A stretch of DNA of 64,000 nucleotides from Dastarcus helophoroides (lineage: Eukaryota; Arthropoda; Insecta; Coleoptera; Bothrideridae). The DNA lies in NCBI GenBank assembly GCA_028583605.1, contig CM053337.1, forward strand, positions 14,837,639-14,901,638, in the 5' to 3' direction. Below, piece by piece: positions 51,701-62,861 of this stretch; position 1 is the stretch's first letter; every line of letters starts with the position of its first letter. Both the position numbers and the translations under genes were made by a program. Under the pieces are notes generated by a model. That model was not told the DNA's origin. It saw nothing but the letters and a program-made list of their open reading frames with translations, and did no database searches.

Positions 51701-54700
51701 ACCAATTTTGAGAAAAAATCCAAAAACTAAGATGTTAAAATTTAAAAAAAAAGAAGAAAAAACATCGAAAATTGAAGGCGAAATTTTGAAAATCGCCATA
51801 TTGAAAGTCATAATTTTAAAAAAGTCAACATCTTGAAGCTCCCATTTTGAAAAAACAAAACGAGATATTCAAAAAGCTTGAATTTTTGAAAATTTTGAAT
51901 GCGATTCATGTGACGATATGATTGATATGCGGTTTGTTCGTGTAAATTTTACAAAAGTAACAATTTTGAGAAAAAATCCAAATACTAAGATGTTAAAATT
52001 TAAAAAAAAAGAAGAAAAAAACATCGAAAATTGAAGACGAAATTTTGAAAATTGCCATTTTGAAAGTCATAATTTTAAAAAAGTCAACATCTTGAAGCTC
52101 CCATTTTGAAAAAACAAAACGAGATATTCAAAAAGCTTGAGTTTTTGAAAATTTTGAATGCGATTCATGTGACGATATGATATGCGGTTTGTTCGTGTAA
52201 ATTTTACAAAAGTAACAATTTTGAGAAAAAATCCAAATACTAAGATGTTAAAATTTAAAAAAAAAGAAGAAAAAAACGTCGAAAATTGAAGGCGAAATTT
52301 TGAAAATCGCCATATTGAGTCATAATTTAAAAAAAGTCAACATCTTGAAGCTCCTATTTTGCAAAAATAGGACGAGATATTGAAAAAGCTTTCCAAAAAC
52401 ATAATATTTCTGGTCAATAGGAGTTCACGATGAAGAACGAATATTTTTTTGTTGATTGCCTAAGTCAGAGGGAAACGAGTGCCCCCTATTGAGATAAATT
52501 AACATTTTGAGAAACAAGTTGGACTATTCAAAAAATTGGATGAAATAAAAATGTCGAAAACGTTAAATTTACAAAGAAAATTTTCTCGGATTTTTGTCAT
52601 TTTACAAAAATTTGTCATTTTACAAAAATTTAGAATTTCTAAAAAAAAACCAAAGTTTACTTGGTTTATAACAATTTTTACTTTTAAGAACTGGCTTAGT
52701 TTTGAAGCACGAAGCAACAACTAACATTTGATGATATTTTGATTAATTTTCTGCTCAATAGATTGATTTTTAGCGCACTGATAACTGATACTCGAGTTTT
52801 TAGTGAGTAGTAAACAACTTTAAAATTGAACTTTGACCGCGAGTTTGTTTATTTTGATAACTCTGACAAATACTACCATGGAATGTTCTTATCAGATTCA
52901 ATTCAGTTGTGCATCATCGAGATTTGTTGATGAACATTTTTTGCTTTCTTTGTCGTTTTCCTAGCAGTGGCGCCTCTAGTTTTTCGCGATGGCTGGGTAC
53001 TAGAAACGTTTCAATGCATTTTTACTCGTTGGGATCTCTTTTTAAAAAAAATGAAGCCGGAAAACTGATAATTGTAGGATTTAGTTCTCGAAAGTAATAA
53101 ATCACTCGAATTATACTAAATCAAACGTATATTAATTAATTAAAAAAAAAAAGAATAAATTTATAGACGAATAACATAAATGAACTAAATTTTAACAAAG
53201 TTCCTATTGGAATGCCTCTTTTTACACATCGCCCGCTTTAGGGTCCTCTTAAAAACTTATCACTCTCAGGCCACACTCTTAACATAACTTTTAACGTCCT
53301 GTCGTTATTATAAATCTCATAAATTAGGTGTCGTATGGGTTGTTCCAGTAACCGATAACCGAATATGCCGCCACGAAGACGCCCAGATGTTTTCCTATCC
53401 TTCCGACTGTTTCGGCTGAAGGGTCGTTTATGTAATTTATTTTAAAAGTTCTTGGAAACTTAAAAAACTGACCGAAAGGCTAAGAAAATGCTATACTAGT
53501 GGACATTCTGGTCTTGAATGTATTCTATAACTTGGCGAGCCTACTCAGTTATATAAAGGCGTTATTTCTTAGAAAATGTTTTATTTTTTTATCCACATTT
53601 ATCGCTCATGCGGTAGGTCAAGTTATGCCCGGAAGTAGATAATTGTGGGGAGTTCTGGCTCAGAAGTAAACTGAATCTCGATATATTAAGAGTTGTGAAG
53701 CCCTCAAAAGTAATCGAAGAAGCCACTTAAATTGTCAGAGGAGTAAATTGACTTCTCCCTTTTTAATTTTTTTAGCAATACAAATCCAAGTTTAAACTTT
53801 AAATTTTCAATAAAACTTCCAATAAATTTTCAATAAAATTGAGCAAAAAACGAAATGTACAAAAAATTCGAGATTTCATTCTAAATTTCAATTTTAAACA
53901 CGCAATTTTTAAAGATGTATCGAATTATCAAGTTTAAACCGAAAATATTAAAGTAAATCGGAAAAATTCGAAATTTTTCTATAAAAATGTTTGGTTATAC
54001 AAGTTCGAGTAAATAATTACATTCAGGTGAAACAAATTGATTTAAATGAAAAATTTCGAGGAAAAAAAGTCAAATTTCCAATAACAAGATCGAGATTTTG
54101 CAAAATAAGATGTAATGTTAACAACTAAAACGAATCTGTCTAAAAAAGAAAGACAAGACTAGTTTTGAATGGAAAGTTTCGAGAATACATTTCCGCCTCT
54201 CCCTCTAAATTTGAACTTGTGAAATGTCGATGCTATAAATGAAAAAAAATCAAATCTAGAAAATAAAAAAATCTAATTTAAAAATTAAAAAAATCAAATC
54301 TAAAGAACACTTAAGCAAATTTTTATTTCGTTAGAAAAGCAACCGTTTGCGTTGTTGTTTGTATATGAAATGCCGAATTTCGCCTTCTCCTCGTTTAAAA
54401 TGTTGAAATGTTTTTCTGTTTTTTTTTTCCGAGTTATTTCCTTAACGCTAGCTTAGATCTCAATTATGCATCAATACGGCGATTGTCTACATGCACCGAT
54501 TCTATGTGTTCCATTCTTTCACGAACTTCCCCTGGCACCAGATGGCGGCCGCAGCTCTGTTCTTAGCTGCTAAGGTCGAAGAACAACCAAGAAAACTAGA
54601 ATACGTCATTAGGATAGCAAATATATGTAGAAACCCGAGGGACACCACAATTGATGTTACTTCCGATAGGTGAGTTCTTTCCTAAAATACGGATTTTTAA

Positions 54701-57700
54701 ATCGTTGGTCCTTTTCCGCGCGCCATTTGCTTCTTCCACAAATCTGCTAAAACTAGATTTGTTGCTTGTTATCTAAATTTAAGGGACAGTATTTTTTTTT
54801 AAGTTTAATCCACTAAAGGGTAACCCAATTATGCCTTCAAAGCACTTGAAATACAGAACTGTTTTTTGTGAATTTTTTCAATATTTTAGAACTGATTCTG
54901 CTATTTGCAGGCGAAACAAATCAAACAAAGCAAAGATAATAAAAATCCGTCCAGCCGTTCTTGAGTTATAAACGTTTTTTTTTTTGGTGGAACGAACTGG
55001 CCCTTGGTTATCTTCAAAAATTCAAATCTTCTCCCCTGAAACCAAGAAAGTTTAAAAAACACAACAAAGGTTACTGGCTAACGCGTTTCAACAGCCAAGC
55101 TGTCATCTTCAGAGAGAAATTTCGCAATGCTTTGAAGTTTGATGGAACGGACTGGTCCGTGGTTATCTTCAAAAATTGAAATTCAAATCTTGTCCCCTGA
55201 AACCAAGAAAGATTAAAAAATACAAGAAAGGTTGCTCTAACGCGTTTCGTCAGCCAAACTGGCATTTTCAGAGAGAAATTTGGCGGTTGAAACGCGTTAG
55301 AGCAACCTTTGTTGTGTTTTATAATCTTTCTTGGTTTCAGGGGACAAGTTCTGTATTTCAATTTTTGAAGATAACCAAGGACCAGTCCGTTCCATCAAAC
55401 TTTAAAGCACTGCGAGTAGGATGCGGAAACAAGGATAGATGGCGATGAACCGCCTTCTTAAACAAGCATTAGTTGTAATTTTTGGGGAACATTCCTTTTT
55501 GTAACGAGTTCTAAAGAATTGGTAATCTCTTGGGGCAATCTAGAAATTACCAATCTTTAGCGGAATGCCACTTCTAGAATTGTGGAAGAAGCAACTGGCG
55601 CGGAAAAAGCTAATAAACGATGAAAAACATGAACTCAACTTCGCAAAAATATAGAGAAGGTTGCGTGTACGATATACTCCTAAGACTTTGAATCACATTC
55701 CTGTAAAAAGCACCTAAAACGTAGTGTCAACTAATCTGTGAAAAAAAAAAATGAAAAAAATTATGTCCGCGGTTGGGGTTCGAATTCGGAGTTTTTGATT
55801 TGCGCTGAGTGACCCTGACTAACTCGTCTTTGCTGTTTCAGGTACCTGGCTCAATCTCAAGATTTAGTTTTCAATGAGAATGTCTTACTTCAGACCCTGG
55901 GGTTTGATGTCGCCATCGATCACCCTCACACGCATGTAGTTAGATGTTGTCATCTTGTTAGAGCTAGCAAAGATTTGGCTCAAACATCTTATTTTATGGC
56001 TAGTAATAGGTAAGTGGTTTTATCAATGTTAGCACCAAATACAAAAACGGAAGAAGACTCGTGGAGATATTTACTTTTCTTTGGTAGAATTGTTTATAAT
56101 TTCATTTATTTTGGATTTTTTCTTAATTTTTCGATTTATTAGGTTAAGCATTCAACGTAATTTTTGATTTTGAGTTTCCTTTAGCGATCGTTAACGAGGG
56201 GTTATTTTTGATTTTTTCTTCTGTACTACATTTAAAACTAAGGCAATATTTTGAAGTTTCCTTTAACGATCGTTAACGAGGGGTTATCTTTGATTTTTTT
56301 CTGTACTGCAGCTAAAACCAATGCAATATTTCTGATCTAATTTGGTTGTTCCAGTTTACACCTCACCACAATGTGCCTACAATACAAGCCTACTGTCGTT
56401 GCCTGCTTTTGCATCCACTTGGCGTGCAAGTGGTCCAATTGGGAGATACCTCTCTCCAATGAAAAGAAAGAGTGGTTCTCTTACGTGGACCCTTCCGTCA
56501 CCGCCGAATTGTTGCAACAGCTCACAGAAGAATTCCTAGTCATATTCGAGAGTTGTCCGTCTAGACTTAAAGAGAAAATTATGGCCATAGGCGACAACAT
56601 TCCTCACAACCCAGGAAATCACTTGAATTCGCCATTTGTAAGTGACTATGCGACCCTAAGTGCATTTTGTATAGTTGCTTTTGTAGGACACGGATCCCAA
56701 AAAGATCATACGAGAGGATTCTAAGGAATCTCACTCCCATCGGGCGCACGATAGCAAAATTGGTAAGTTATCGAATGGCGTCACTTCGTTGCGTTTTGCG
56801 GTTGTTGCTTCAACAAGCATAATTGCAACTGAGCCCGTAACCAGGATTTTTTTTCGGTGGGGGCTGCCATCCTTCTGCTAAAACTACCTAGTCTTTGTTT
56901 GCGTTTAGGTTAGAGCTAAGAAGCCACAGTCCAAAACTACTTTACTATTAATATTGTTACGAGCTTACCAGTTCGAATTGATTACACTTATCGAATAAGA
57001 CCCACTTTATTACCGAACTTAACTTGGATCACCACAATTGACAATTAACTCACTTATTATTGATTTCTACTAACTCACTAATTACATTGATTCTAACTGA
57101 CTGACTCGAGGGAAAGCTGTCCGCCTTTTATAGTTTTGGCCCCCGGCTTCTAGAACTTTTGGGCAGATAAGGCTTATCGGTTGCCGAAATTTCTGGAACG
57201 CTTATCTGCCGTTTGTTTCGTTATCGCGGCCGCTTCCCCTTATCAGATCCTTCTAGAAACTTTTTTTATTTACTCAATTCTACAATTCTATTCTAAATCC
57301 TATTTCATCTATTTACATTGCGTTACAATATTATTATTGTATACAAGTATACTAAAATATAAAAAAAAAATACACTAAAACCTCTTCTAACATTCTGATA
57401 AAGTAATTTAACAACAACATTGTCTATTTATCTTAATTTAATTTCTAAATAAAAACAGATGTGTGGGTAAGATAATAAAATTGAAAGATACTCCTTTCCT
57501 AAAATTTACCTTTGACTTCTATAACCTGCAGTTTTACATGAAAAATGCCCATAGAAAGTGCTCTATTAAAGACATAGTTTGAAGTCAGTTGGAGAAAAAC
57601 CTTTTTTTTTAAATTTTATTCAAATTTCGATCAAATTCATAATTTAAACTTTTATCTCAAATTTCAAGTTTGCACCTGAACATTTAGAATTTGAATATTC

Positions 57701-60700
57701 TTTCTAAATTCTGGACGATTGAATTTTTAAAAAAATGTCTAAAAAACATCTAGTTTTTTTAAGTTCAAGTTTCGCGTCCAATTGTTCTTCTAACTGGCAA
57801 CAACTTCAATTCCCACGTTTTTTATTTTGGGCAATTTTGGGAATTATTGTTGTTAATCTGAATTTGCGATGTCGAAGTGCATTTGATTCTTCCGAATTTC
57901 GAAAAAAAGTTTTTGCTATAAAGTTATTTATCGCTTTTTTTGTAAGTTTTACCTTTAATCTCAACATTTCGACCTTTTTTGGAAATTTACAATTTGAATT
58001 GGATTTTTTTGCTAAATGCGAATTATGTTAATACTTTTACTTTTTGTTCTCAAAATTCAAAGTTTGAAATCTTGGTGTTTACTTCAAACCCACAAATATT
58101 TTTTTAAACTTCGATTCCTTCTAGAAATCTGAAAATTTCGCCAACATTTTTGTGAAAAATGTCAGATGTCGAAATTCGGAAATTAATCTCGAGTTTTTGG
58201 AATTTTAATTCGAAATGCCTAGAAAAGTCTACATTTAAGGTGGAGAAACTCGTTCAAGAAAAAGTTTAATTACGACCGCGTTTATACTTAAAAATAACCA
58301 AAATTCATTGTGAAACGTTTCTGAAAATATTAACTTTTTTAAAAATTTTGAATTTCCGAACAAAATTAGGATATGTTAGTTCTTAATGTGACCTGTTTGA
58401 ACTCGAAATTTTGAGTTTTTTAAATTCGAAATTTTGAGTTTTTTAAATTCGAAATTTTGAGTTTTTTAAATTCGAAATTTTAGAAATAAATTGACATTTA
58501 GAATTACTCTCTAAATCCGAAAAAAAAAATAAGCCATAATTTCTGAAGAAAAAGGTTTGAAGTCAAAATTTTCTAAAAAAAAATCTCTCATTTCCAAAAG
58601 ATATAATCTATTAACAAAAGCTAATCACACTCAACATTTTGTTTTGAAACACAATTCAAAAAATAAACTTTGATATTTCCTGAAACTGTTTTCTCAAAAT
58701 GGCCAGGGGATTTTTTTAAATTAAATGTCTTGAAATATTTTGAAAAAGTCTGAATTTTGAACCAGTGCTAATGTAAAAATTTTGAAAAATAAACTTAAGT
58801 CATTAAGCTCATTTTTTTTTCTTCAAAATTTCGACTTTAATCTTGACATTTTTAAACTCGTCTTAAAAAGTTGTAAAAGTTTTATAAATCAAGTTTTTCC
58901 AAAAATATGAATTTAAAGTTGAAATGTCGTGATTAAAAGTACAATAAATTCTTAACTAAAGTTGAAATTTAGTAACTCAGATAGAAATTTCAATATTTTT
59001 TTGGAAGTTTTCACTTGGAATTCGAATTTTGGAGAAAAAAGTCAAATTTGCGTCGAAATCGTAATCGAAATATCGACAAATCAACTTCATAACAAAAAAT
59101 TTCGAATTTTTTTTCAATTTATTTAACATTTCTTCGGCCCAGTTTGGAAATATTTACATTTTTTTGTGGTTTGTTGACAATTTTCTAAACAATTTTTAAA
59201 ATGCGACTACGTGATATTTAAATTTATTAAAAAAGTCACTTCATGACAGTTTACAAATTAAGAGGTTAGTTTATTTTATGTCAATAAGCGTCTACCATGA
59301 AGAATAAAAAATTTCGAAGTTAAAACTTTTTGAAAAAATTTAAAATTTCGAATTAAGCTGATGGGTTAAAGTTAATAAAAAAATCCTGAATTTTCCAACC
59401 TAAAAATGCTCAAGTCTTGTGTAAAACTCGAAATTTTTAAAAGAATCGACATTTTAGACAATTCAATCGCCAATCAATTCAATTTTAGACAATTCAATCG
59501 CCAAATTAGAAAAATTAGAGAACAAATTCATAAAAATAACTTATTTAAAAATGTCTTTTCAAAATAATGGCTTAAAGAGGTTTTAATTTTTTAGTAAAGG
59601 GCCTAACATTCAAAATTTTATTCAAAAACCGAATTTAAAATTTGAAACTGTAGAACTATTATTACAAAATCCAAGTTTTTCTCAAAATTTGGTGTTAAAT
59701 TTCGAAAAATCGCTTGTATATATTTCCAGTTCTTCTCAAAATTTGAATTTTTTTTTCAAAATAGGAAGTTAAAGGCTTGAAAAACTTGCAAATTCAACAT
59801 TATTTTAATAAAATTCAAAACGTAAGATTGAAATTTCAAATAAAAAAAATAAATTTCAAGAAAAGTTTAAATTTTTCTAGAAACGAAATCTCAAATTTAA
59901 ATGTCAAAATTTTGGAAAAAATTCGAATGAGTTTAAAGTAAAAAATTTTAAGATTTAGGGCGAAAGTTCGAGAATGAACTCGAAATTTTAAGAACTTCTT
60001 CATTTGAAAATGTTATACTCCTTCTGAATATCCTAAGTATAACCTAAAATCTATTATTTTTTTAATTTCGACAGATATTAAAATGGTTTTTTTTTGTTAA
60101 TTGTAAGTTTTGGCCTATTAATGCCTTAGAGTATTTTACCTTTTTGGTGCCTTCTTTAGCCTTTGCGTTTTTGCTTAATTTAACATTTTGCTCACCTTTT
60201 TACCTTGCTTGTTGTGGTTAAAATCCGGTGTCTAATAAAAAGAAATGGCGCCAAATTTGAAAAAAAAAAACATCCTTGCATTTCAGTACGAAAACAAAAT
60301 GATCCATTGAAAATGGTTTTTAAAAAGGTCACACACTGGCCCCCTAGCCCCCCCCTGGTTACGGGTCCTGATTGCAACGAGTATAATTGCATGAAGTATA
60401 ATTGCAACGAGTATAATTGCAACGAGTTTAATTGCAACGAGTATAATTGCATGAAGTATAATTGCAACGAGTATAATTGCAACGAGTATAATTGCAACAA
60501 GCATAATTGCTTCAACAAGCCAAATTGCTTGTAAAATACTAGATTTAGCGATAAAGAACACTCGAGTGGAGAAATAATGTCGTTGATTTGTTTAGGTGAA
60601 GATCCTCATAAGCATAGGTCGTCGAGGCCCCACGATGGTAGCAGTTCTAGCTCCCAGCAAATGCGAGAGCGTGAGTACCGGGAGAAGAAGGAGCGAGAGA

Positions 60701-62698
60701 GGTTGTCTCATCAGCACGGTTCGAAGCCGGTGCCGTCGTCCAACCAAAAAGTACCATCGTCGCACGGTCACCATAGACCGCTGGTCGATCCGAAGTCGAA
60801 ATCCCACTCGCGACATCCGCCACATCCGTCGTCGAGTTTCCCGCCTCCTATACGCGCGGAACCTCGTGATATACTCAGAGAAGCCGTTCGCGATTCCCCA
60901 TTTGGTATCGCCTCGAGCAAACAGGAGCCTCACACGAAAGACAGAGACCCCCAAGTGCGTTGTGATAAAGACAAACGTGATTATTTACTTAAAACTAGTG
61001 CGACTGATCCGAATTTAACGAACACTTTAAACAAATACCCCGATAGCCGTTCGAACTATTCAATGGATAAACATCGAATAGATCCGAATAGACCACGACC
61101 CGTAGATCCAACGAAAGTTCCTGTTAAGCACGACGCGACGCGAAGACATGAGGAATCCAAAACATTCCTTAAGACTGATATGGACAATATGAAAAAACAT
61201 TCGAGCGGCAGTGCTTACGCTAATAAAACAATGGATACTTCTACCTCACAAAAGACTAAAATGCCTTTTACCCCCGACGCCGTCCCCAAACACGCCATAG
61301 CGCAACAACCCAAACATCCCCAACATAACGGCAGCAGCAGCTTGCTTAGCTCGTCCGAAATAAAACAGGAAGAAGCGCCACCTATACCCATAAAGCGACC
61401 CAGTCTGTTTTCGCCCGAAAAGACCCCACCATCCGATCCGATTAAACTGTCGCCACTTCGGGCCCCGAGAGAACCACCCCAAATGCCCAAAGTTCTGTCA
61501 CCGATGGAATCGCCAGTAGACACATTTAAAAGGAGTCGGAACTGTTCCACTAGTTCGGAACCGGAACTGCGCTTGGTGATGAAAAAGATCGATCAAGTCG
61601 AAGGATTCGAGAATTTGATGCGCGATACTACCATCGATATACCGAAATCGAGAGTTGCCGAAGCAGCGACACCTAGTGATGAAATTAAAAAGGAAGTCGT
61701 TATGGCACCACCTCCGACAGAACTTAATACTTCATCGACTTTGATGAACGGTATAGAAACCAACCCTACGTTGATCAGTAATCTTCTGAAGGAAAGCGCC
61801 TCGGTATCATCACATTTACCATCGGTTTCCCAAACATTCGAACCACAACCGGTCGAATCTAAAGACAAAGAACACGATCACCATCATCATCATAAAAGCA
61901 AAAAGAAAAATAAAGAGAAACATAAACACAAAGATAAGAATAGGGACGATAAAGAGAAAAAGAAAAAACACAAAGACAAAGATAGGGAAAAGCATAAACA
62001 TAAAGAAAAAAGCGCCGAACCTACTGAACCACTAATCACCGAACCGATAAAAATTAAAATCCACAAAGATAAAATTCAACCGATCGAGAGTCCTGTCCAA
62101 GGTCTTAAAATCAAAATCCCCAAAGACAGAATCAAGACCGAAGGCATAAGCGACAACCTTCAACCCAACATCCAACCCCCAGTCGGCGGTCTAAAGATCA
62201 AAATCCCCAAAGAAATAATCAACAATTGCAACACCGACCCCACCAGTCGGAAGCGCGAAAGAGAACGTACTTCCAGCGAAGGTCCACCGCCCAAAACCCC
62301 AAAAACCACCTACAAAGAGGGCAAACAAAACGGCAGGCACTCCTACAAGGTAAGCCACCACCAAAACAGCTATCCCCAACCCAGGTATCCGCCCGCTTCG
62401 GCGCCTCGCCACAGATTCCCCCCACCGCAATCGCAGATGTACTTTTATCCGCCGCCGCCGTCCATGCCGATGCCACCGCCCAATATGGGAATGCCCCCAC
62501 CCAATTTAAACGTCCCCCCACCCAATCATTACATATACGACAGCACCCACATGTACCAACAGCAGTACTTCAACCCGCACTATATGTATAATCCGGAGAT
62601 GTACCAGAGGGCGCTGTCAGCGACGCCGGCGTCACAGCTGCCCCCTCTTCCTTTAGGACGCCCCGCCCGATATCCCACCGCCACCTCCACCCGAGTAG
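42616..62698 (+). CDS. CycT: Cyclin T, P-TEFb regulatory subunit
   Basis: Cyclin partner of Cdk9 in P-TEFb, the nuclear kinase that releases paused RNA polymerase II. Exons: 42616-42761, 54457-54669, 55842-56009, 56355-56637, 56687-56762, 60596 to 62698. Every junction is GT-AG and in phase. Residues 1-270 are the cyclin boxes: [73 protein letters not shown] and [12 protein letters not shown] match cyclin T closely. The last exon holds the disordered tail: a His/Lys-rich block (about 721-770, [12 protein letters not shown]), three KIKI(H/P)K repeats (about 780-835) and a proline-rich end. His-rich tracts in cyclin T bind the polymerase CTD. Near 62656 the frame must change by one base to reach the apparent end, [13 protein letters not shown] (about 995 residues); read straight it runs through repeat-like sequence to 62856. 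Introns 1, 2 and 5 are loaded with repeats. Confidence 0.94.
43400..44650. repeat. T-rich repeat in cyclin T intron 1
   Basis: Pyrimidine-biased AAATTTCGAC-type sequence. A segment at about 44067-44470 (CAGAATTTCCTGTTAAAATT, TTGTATTCATTTTGTTATGC, TATCCAAATTTGGTTTTTAT) is repeated directly at about 46777-47220 with roughly 90% apparent identity by eye. Confidence 0.8.
44650..44755 (-). mobile_element. Foldback-family repeat, single arm (cyclin T intron 1)
   Basis: GAACTTGTCCCCTGAGACCA, AACACAACAAAGGTTGCTCT and AACGCGTTTCGACAGCCAAG, then CTGTCATCTTCAGAGAG. The centre (44710-44750, minus strand) is identical in its core to the copy at 17109-17149. Confidence 0.8.
44872..52404. repeat. Giant imperfect inverted repeat in cyclin T intron 1
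   Basis: The left arm (about 44872-46460) is the reverse complement of a right arm at about 50260-51880. Matching landmarks are AACAAACCGCATATCATATC against GATATGATATGCGGTTTGTT, the GATGATGTTAGCATAAGGGC segment, and ACTGTCTCCAAAAAAGACGA. A second partial inverted copy lies at about 49180-49800. The spacer (46.5-49.1 kb) is purine-rich with GACGATTTCGAGAAAAA.GTC units, several in tandem at 47620-48230. The right end is followed by extra tandem copies of a ~257-base unit. Confidence 0.85.
51625..52400. repeat. ~257-bp tandem repeat, three copies
   Basis: Units start TTTTTGAAAAT.TTGAATGCG near 51628, 51883 and 52141. Each contains GATATGCGGTTTGTTCGTGT, AGTCAACATCTTGAAGCTCC and ACGAGATATT..AAAAGCTT. 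Their inverse is present once, at the outer end of the left palindrome arm (44872-45120). Confidence 0.9.
52405..54456. other. Distal part of cyclin T intron 1
   Basis: Mixed AT-rich intron sequence with no ordered repeat and no recognised coding exon. A short frame at 52909-53097 shows no family resemblance. TTTTACAAAAATTTGTCAT-type duplication occurs near 52600-52640. Confidence 0.5.
54847..55403. mobile_element. 557-bp composite insertion flanked by an 8-bp duplication
   Basis: AAAGCACT stands at 54839-54846 and again at 55404-55411; the uninterrupted repeat at 35545-35690 has it once. The insert contains the tail of the 366-bp repeat family (GAATTTTTTCAATATTTTAG, CCGTCCAGCCGTTCTTGAGT), joined at about 54985 to foldback-family arms: two in one orientation (54985-55125 and about 55138-55280) and one inverted (about 55280-55403). 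Hammerhead-like centres are degraded here. It lies in cyclin T intron 2. Confidence 0.8.
56955..57391. mobile_element. Possible solo LTR (cyclin T intron 5)
   Basis: The segment begins TGTTACGAGC and ends CTTCTAACA (TG..CA with short inverted ends). It contains CTGTCCGCCTTTTATAG, which could be an LTR core promoter, in a GC-richer part ending GCGGCCGCTTCCCCTTATC. The 437-base length suits an LTR. No target-site duplication was found, and no internal retroelement genes are present, so this is tentative. Confidence 0.35.
57600..60200. repeat. Degenerate AT-rich intron sequence (cyclin T intron 5)
   Basis: TCGAAATTT-type words in no regular array, apart from AAATTCGAAATTTTGAGTTT three times near 58400-58480. 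ATTTCTTCGGCCCAGTTTGG followed by TTTGTTGACAATTTTCTAAA at about 59128-59190 also occurs at about 49105-49170. No exon is recognised. Confidence 0.6.
60368..60525. repeat. 15-bp minisatellite, about ten copies
   Basis: AATTGCAACGAGTAT repeats with variants AATTGCATGAAGTAT and AATTGCAACAAGCAT. Because 15 is a multiple of three, each frame reads as a five-residue peptide repeat (NCNEY type), which mimics coding sequence. It ends about 70 bases before the acceptor of the last cyclin T exon. Confidence 0.92.
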
Positions 62699-62861
62699 AC
62701 TTGTCTACTATAACTTGTTGCGCGATTGATGTTTTGATGCTTTGGATTGGACATTTTTCACCCCAGATTAGGGGCCTAGAAAAATCGAAATACAAATCTT
62801 CTCGCGTGAAACCAAGTATCCTATTTTCAGTTATTCTAAAAGTGAGACTATTTTAAAAATT

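Noticed and set aside
52909..53097. Short frame in distal cyclin T intron 1 as a possible exon
   Set aside because: Exon 1 joins directly to exon 2 with no missing cyclin T residues, and the peptide has no family resemblance.
60205..60561. Frames with NCNEYN or LVAII repeats
   Set aside because: They are translations of a 15-bp minisatellite in a cyclin T intron.
60577..60597. ATG at 60577 as the start of an independent gene
   Set aside because: The acceptor TTTGTTTAG at 60595 joins in phase to cyclin T exon 5, and the tail is the expected His-rich cyclin T region; the ATG is in the intron.
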